From: an uncultured Actinomycetes bacterium
GTDB lineage: Bacteria > Actinomycetota > Actinomycetes > Nanopelagicales > Nanopelagicaceae
Direction of reading: 5' to 3'
NCBI GenBank assembly: GCA_903852955.1
Contig: CAINSH010000119.1
Location: 1 to 8,578, forward strand
DNA length: 8,578 nucleotides
In this document: positions 7,182 to 8,578 of the stretch, one piece after another
How the letters are laid out: every line of letters starts with the position of its first letter
Position numbering within the stretch: position 1 is the first letter of the stretch
Notes under the pieces: model-generated
The model's database searches: none
The model's input: the letters and a program-made list of their open reading frames with translations, nothing else
Told to the model about the DNA's origin: nothing
Program-made: the position numbers and the translations under genes

Positions 7182-7214
7182 CTGCAAAAGCCTTGCAAAT
7201 TGCGGCTTTTGCAG
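7182..7214 (+). terminator. Hairpin after the lipoprotein gene, probable terminator
   Basis: CTGCAAAAGCC (7182-7192) and its exact complement GGCTTTTGCAG (7204-7214) form an 11-bp stem with an 11-base loop, 6 bases after the lipoprotein stop. No T-run follows the right arm, although TTTT lies inside it, so it may end transcription inefficiently or act mainly to stabilise the mRNA 3' end. Confidence 0.5.
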
Positions 7215-7223
7215 GGGTCCTGT

Positions 7224-7247
7224 ATTTAGTTGAAATTTCAACTAAAT
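7224..7247. promoter_or_regulatory. Perfect 24-bp palindrome, candidate repressor operator for yceI
   Basis: Bases 7224-7247 are a perfect inverted repeat with no spacer (core TAGTTGAAATTTCAACTA). Its size, AT-rich arms and full symmetry fit the operator of a dimeric winged-helix regulator such as a MarR-family repressor; that class is inferred. It covers the region where the -35 element of the yceI promoter should be and stops directly before a possible -10 box TACTAT at 7248-7253, so bound protein would block RNA polymerase. It starts 65 bases upstream of the yceI ATG on its near side. No regulator gene is present in the window. Confidence 0.7.
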
Positions 7248-7253
7248 TACTAT
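7225..7253 (+). promoter_or_regulatory. Candidate yceI promoter overlapping the palindrome
   Basis: A possible -10 box TACTAT (7248-7253) with a poor -35 TTTAGT (7225-7230) at 17-base spacing gives a transcript start near 7260. An alternative pairing is TTGAAA (7230-7235) with TATAGG (7251-7256) at 15 bases. Either reading puts the palindrome inside the promoter. Confidence 0.35.
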
Positions 7254-7311
7254 AGGCTCCCCAAGTGTCACAGTCAGTGACCTTTATTCAATTACTATCA
7301 AAGGAAAATTC

Positions 7312-7854
7312 ATGTCAGTTCTTGCAACTCTGTCAGCAGGCACATACACAATCGATGCTTCACACAGCCGTGTTGGTTTCAGCGCACGCCACGCAATGGT
7401 TACAAAAGTCCGTGGTTCATTTAACGATTACACAGGTTCAGCAGTAGTTGCCGATGGCGCTGCAACAATTTCAATTGAAATCAACGCTGGATCAGTAGAC
7501 ACACGTAGCGCAGATCGTGATGGCCACCTACAGTCTCCTGACTTCTTTGATGTTGCAAACTTTCCAAAGATTACTTTCGCTTCAACTTCAGTTAAAGACT
7601 TAGGGTCAGAAAAGCTTTCAGTAGAAGGTAATCTGACAATCAAAGATGTCACTAAGCCAATCACAATTGAGTTCGAATACTCAGGAACAGCGACAGACCC
7701 TTTTGGTAATTCTCGTTATGGCTTCGAAGGCGCAGCTGAAATCAACCGTAAGGATTTCGGTCTAGTTTGGAATGCAGCTCTAGAAACAGGCGGAATCCTT
7801 GTTTCTGAAAACATCAAACTTGAATTTGAAATCTCAACAATCGCAGCTAAGTAA
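7312..7854 (+). CDS. YceI-family lipocalin-like protein, cytoplasmic form
   Basis: A 180-residue YceI-like protein, a beta-barrel fold that in characterised members binds polyprenyl or isoprenoid-type lipids such as the quinone-related chain. Family marks are TYTIDASHSRVGFSARH (11-27), the SVDTRSADRDGHLQSPDFFD block (61-80), FPKITF (84-89), the GNLTIKDVTKPI block (106-117) and the C-terminal DFGLVWN (148-154). Unlike E. coli YceI it has no signal peptide, so it should be cytoplasmic, as in many actinobacterial members. The ATG at 7312 has AAAGGA at 7300-7305 with 6 bases spacing. It has its own promoter region with a palindromic operator and its own strong terminator, so it is a single-gene, probably inducible unit. 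The ligand and physiological role in this organism are unknown. Confidence 0.93.
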   Translation: MSVLATLSAGTYTIDASHSRVGFSARHAMVTKVRGSFNDYTGSAVVADGAATISIEINAGSVDTRSADRDGHLQSPDFFDVANFPKITFASTSVKDLGSEKLSVEGNLTIKDVTKPITIEFEYSGTATDPFGNSRYGFEGAAEINRKDFGLVWNAALETGGILVSENIKLEFEISTIAAK

Positions 7855-7863
7855 GAACTTTAC

Positions 7864-7897
7864 AAAAAAGCCCCGAGTTCGCACTCGGGGCTTTTTT
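7864..7897. terminator. Strong bidirectional intrinsic terminator
   Basis: A perfect 15-bp stem (arms 7864-7878 and 7883-7897, loop TCGC) has a GC-rich core AGCCCCGAGT flanked by six A on the left and six T on the right, so it works in both directions. It lies 9 bases after the yceI stop and 9 bases from the stop of the convergent arsenate reductase gene, ending both transcripts. Confidence 0.95.
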
Positions 7898-7906
7898 ATT
7901 TAGAAT

Positions 7907-8305
7907 TCAGAGTAGTTCGGAAAGAAGGGTTTCGACTCTAGCTTTAATCTCATCTCTAACGCCACGCACAAAATCAATATCCTGCCCAGCAGGATCCTCA
8001 AGTACCCAATCTTCATATCGCTTACCTGGATAAAACGGGCAGGCATCACCACAACCCATTGTGATTACAGCATCTGATTCGATAACCGCTTCAGGAGTTA
8101 ATACTTTCGGTTGCTCATGTGCAATATCGATTCCGACTTCAGCCATCGCGGCGACTGCAATTGGATTAATGGAATCCTTAGGCGCAGATCCTGCAGATAG
8201 GACTTCGATTCGATCTCCACCGAGCTGGCGCATAAAACCAGCTGCCATTTGAGAACGACCAGCGTTGTGCACGCAAACAAACAGTACGGTTGGCTTTTTA
8301 GACAT
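7907..8305 (-). CDS. ArsC-type arsenate reductase (low-molecular-weight phosphatase fold, probably mycothiol-dependent)
   Basis: A 132-residue cytoplasmic protein of the low-molecular-weight tyrosine phosphatase/arsenate reductase superfamily. The anion-binding loop CVHNAGRS (Cys11 to Arg17, the CX5R pattern) follows the first beta strand, SAGS is at 37-40, and DPAGQ at 104-108 supplies the general acid aspartate. The segment TMGCGDACPFYPG (82-94) holds Cys85 and Cys89, spaced differently from the Cys82/Cys89 relay of the thioredoxin-linked S. aureus enzyme and like the actinobacterial enzymes that use mycothiol and mycoredoxin (Corynebacterium ArsC1/ArsC2). No arsenite exporter or ArsR is in view. 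The start ATG at 8305 has only a weak ribosome binding site and lies 9 bases after the upstream YCII gene, so the two are probably co-transcribed. Reduction of arsenate is well supported; cofactor use is inferred. Confidence 0.92.
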   Translation of the reverse strand: MSKKPTVLFVCVHNAGRSQMAAGFMRQLGGDRIEVLSAGSAPKDSINPIAVAAMAEVGIDIAHEQPKVLTPEAVIESDAVITMGCGDACPFYPGKRYEDWVLEDPAGQDIDFVRGVRDEIKARVETLLSELL

Positions 8306-8314
8306 GTCTTATGT

Positions 8315-8578
8315 CTAACCCAATAGTGGGCGAAGTTCAACCTTTCGGTTGCAAGCCATTGAAGCTTTTGCGGCAAGTTCATGCGCTGTTTGTTCATCGT
8401 TCACTTCAATAATCCAGAAGCCACTGAAGAACTCATCCGATTTAATAAAGGGACCCTCTGAAACTTGATTTGACCCTGCACGATTATCAAATACAGAAGC
8501 CAAAGTTGGCGAATCAAGTCCACAAGCAAATAGGCGTTGGCCGTTAGCCACCATTTGATCATTGATGGCATCAATGGC
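8315..8578 (-). CDS. YCII-family protein (5' partial)
   Basis: The 3' part of a YCII-related (DGPF-type) small protein, cut by the window edge; the frame stays open from the in-frame ATG at 8554 to the last base, adding AIDAINDQ upstream, so 8554 is internal. Visible are 87 residues with the family motif SEGPF (the DGPF signature), SGFWIIEV, a helix with two alanine-rich turns (TAHELAAKASMA) and the terminal VELRP. YCII proteins form small dimeric ferredoxin-like folds; their function is generally unknown, and they often lie beside ECF sigma factor genes, which cannot be checked here. It precedes the arsenate reductase by 9 bases in the same direction, which implies one transcript but not a shared function. 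Confidence 0.85.
   Translation of the reverse strand, partial: AIDAINDQMVANGQRLFACGLDSPTLASVFDNRAGSNQVSEGPFIKSDEFFSGFWIIEVNDEQTAHELAAKASMACNRKVELRPLLG

Noticed and set aside
7267..7281. GTCAC-N5-GTGAC inverted repeat in the yceI leader
   Set aside because: The arms are only 5 bp long; such a short repeat is expected by chance and it shows no riboswitch-like context.
8098..8397. Open frame of 99 codons on the - strand over the arsenate reductase and YCII genes
   Set aside because: It is a shifted-frame reading of two well supported genes; its translation shows no family features.

Overview
The window looks like a chromosomal segment of a small-genome, moderately low-GC actinobacterium, plausibly a freshwater planktonic lineage such as Nanopelagicales (acI). 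The evidence is the tight packing, the ATGA start/stop overlaps, base composition in the mid-40s % GC by eye, an arsenate reductase of the form found in mycothiol-using actinobacteria, and a TipAS-domain protein of actinobacterial type. The taxon is an inference. I see no rRNA, tRNA, CRISPR array, insertion sequence or phage gene.

Left part (1-2867, + strand): the 3' nearly complete part of tldD (its start lies upstream of the window) is followed by tldE/pmbA with a 4-bp ATGA overlap. Together they should encode the TldD/TldE heterodimeric zinc protease: TldD carries the HExxxH site and TldE lacks it.

Middle part (2864-6560, - strand): five genes are read right to left, namely a CynX/NimT-like MFS transporter, uppP (undecaprenyl-diphosphatase), a DUF1801 protein with C-terminal MORN/YwqK-like repeats, a stand-alone TipAS-type ligand-binding protein, and a FrnE/DsbA-family thiol oxidoreductase. 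The last four are packed with overlaps of 4 bp or a gap of 9 bp and almost certainly form one operon; the MFS gene lies 54 bp upstream and may join it. The last gene runs into the end of tldE, so the two convergent stop codons overlap and leave no room for an intergenic terminator.

Right part (6561-8578): a lipoprotein of unknown function reads rightward, divergent from the MFS gene. A 136-bp gap follows, holding a hairpin and a perfect 24-bp palindrome that sits where the promoter of the next gene, a YceI-family protein, should be; it is a strong candidate operator. A strong bidirectional terminator separates yceI from a leftward pair consisting of a YCII-family protein (cut by the window edge) and an ArsC-type arsenate reductase.

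Most genes are recognisable. The parts that deserve attention are the uppP / DUF1801-MORN / TipAS / FrnE operon, the TipAS protein without a DNA-binding domain, and the palindromic operator in front of yceI. I found nothing that clearly amounts to a wholly new system.
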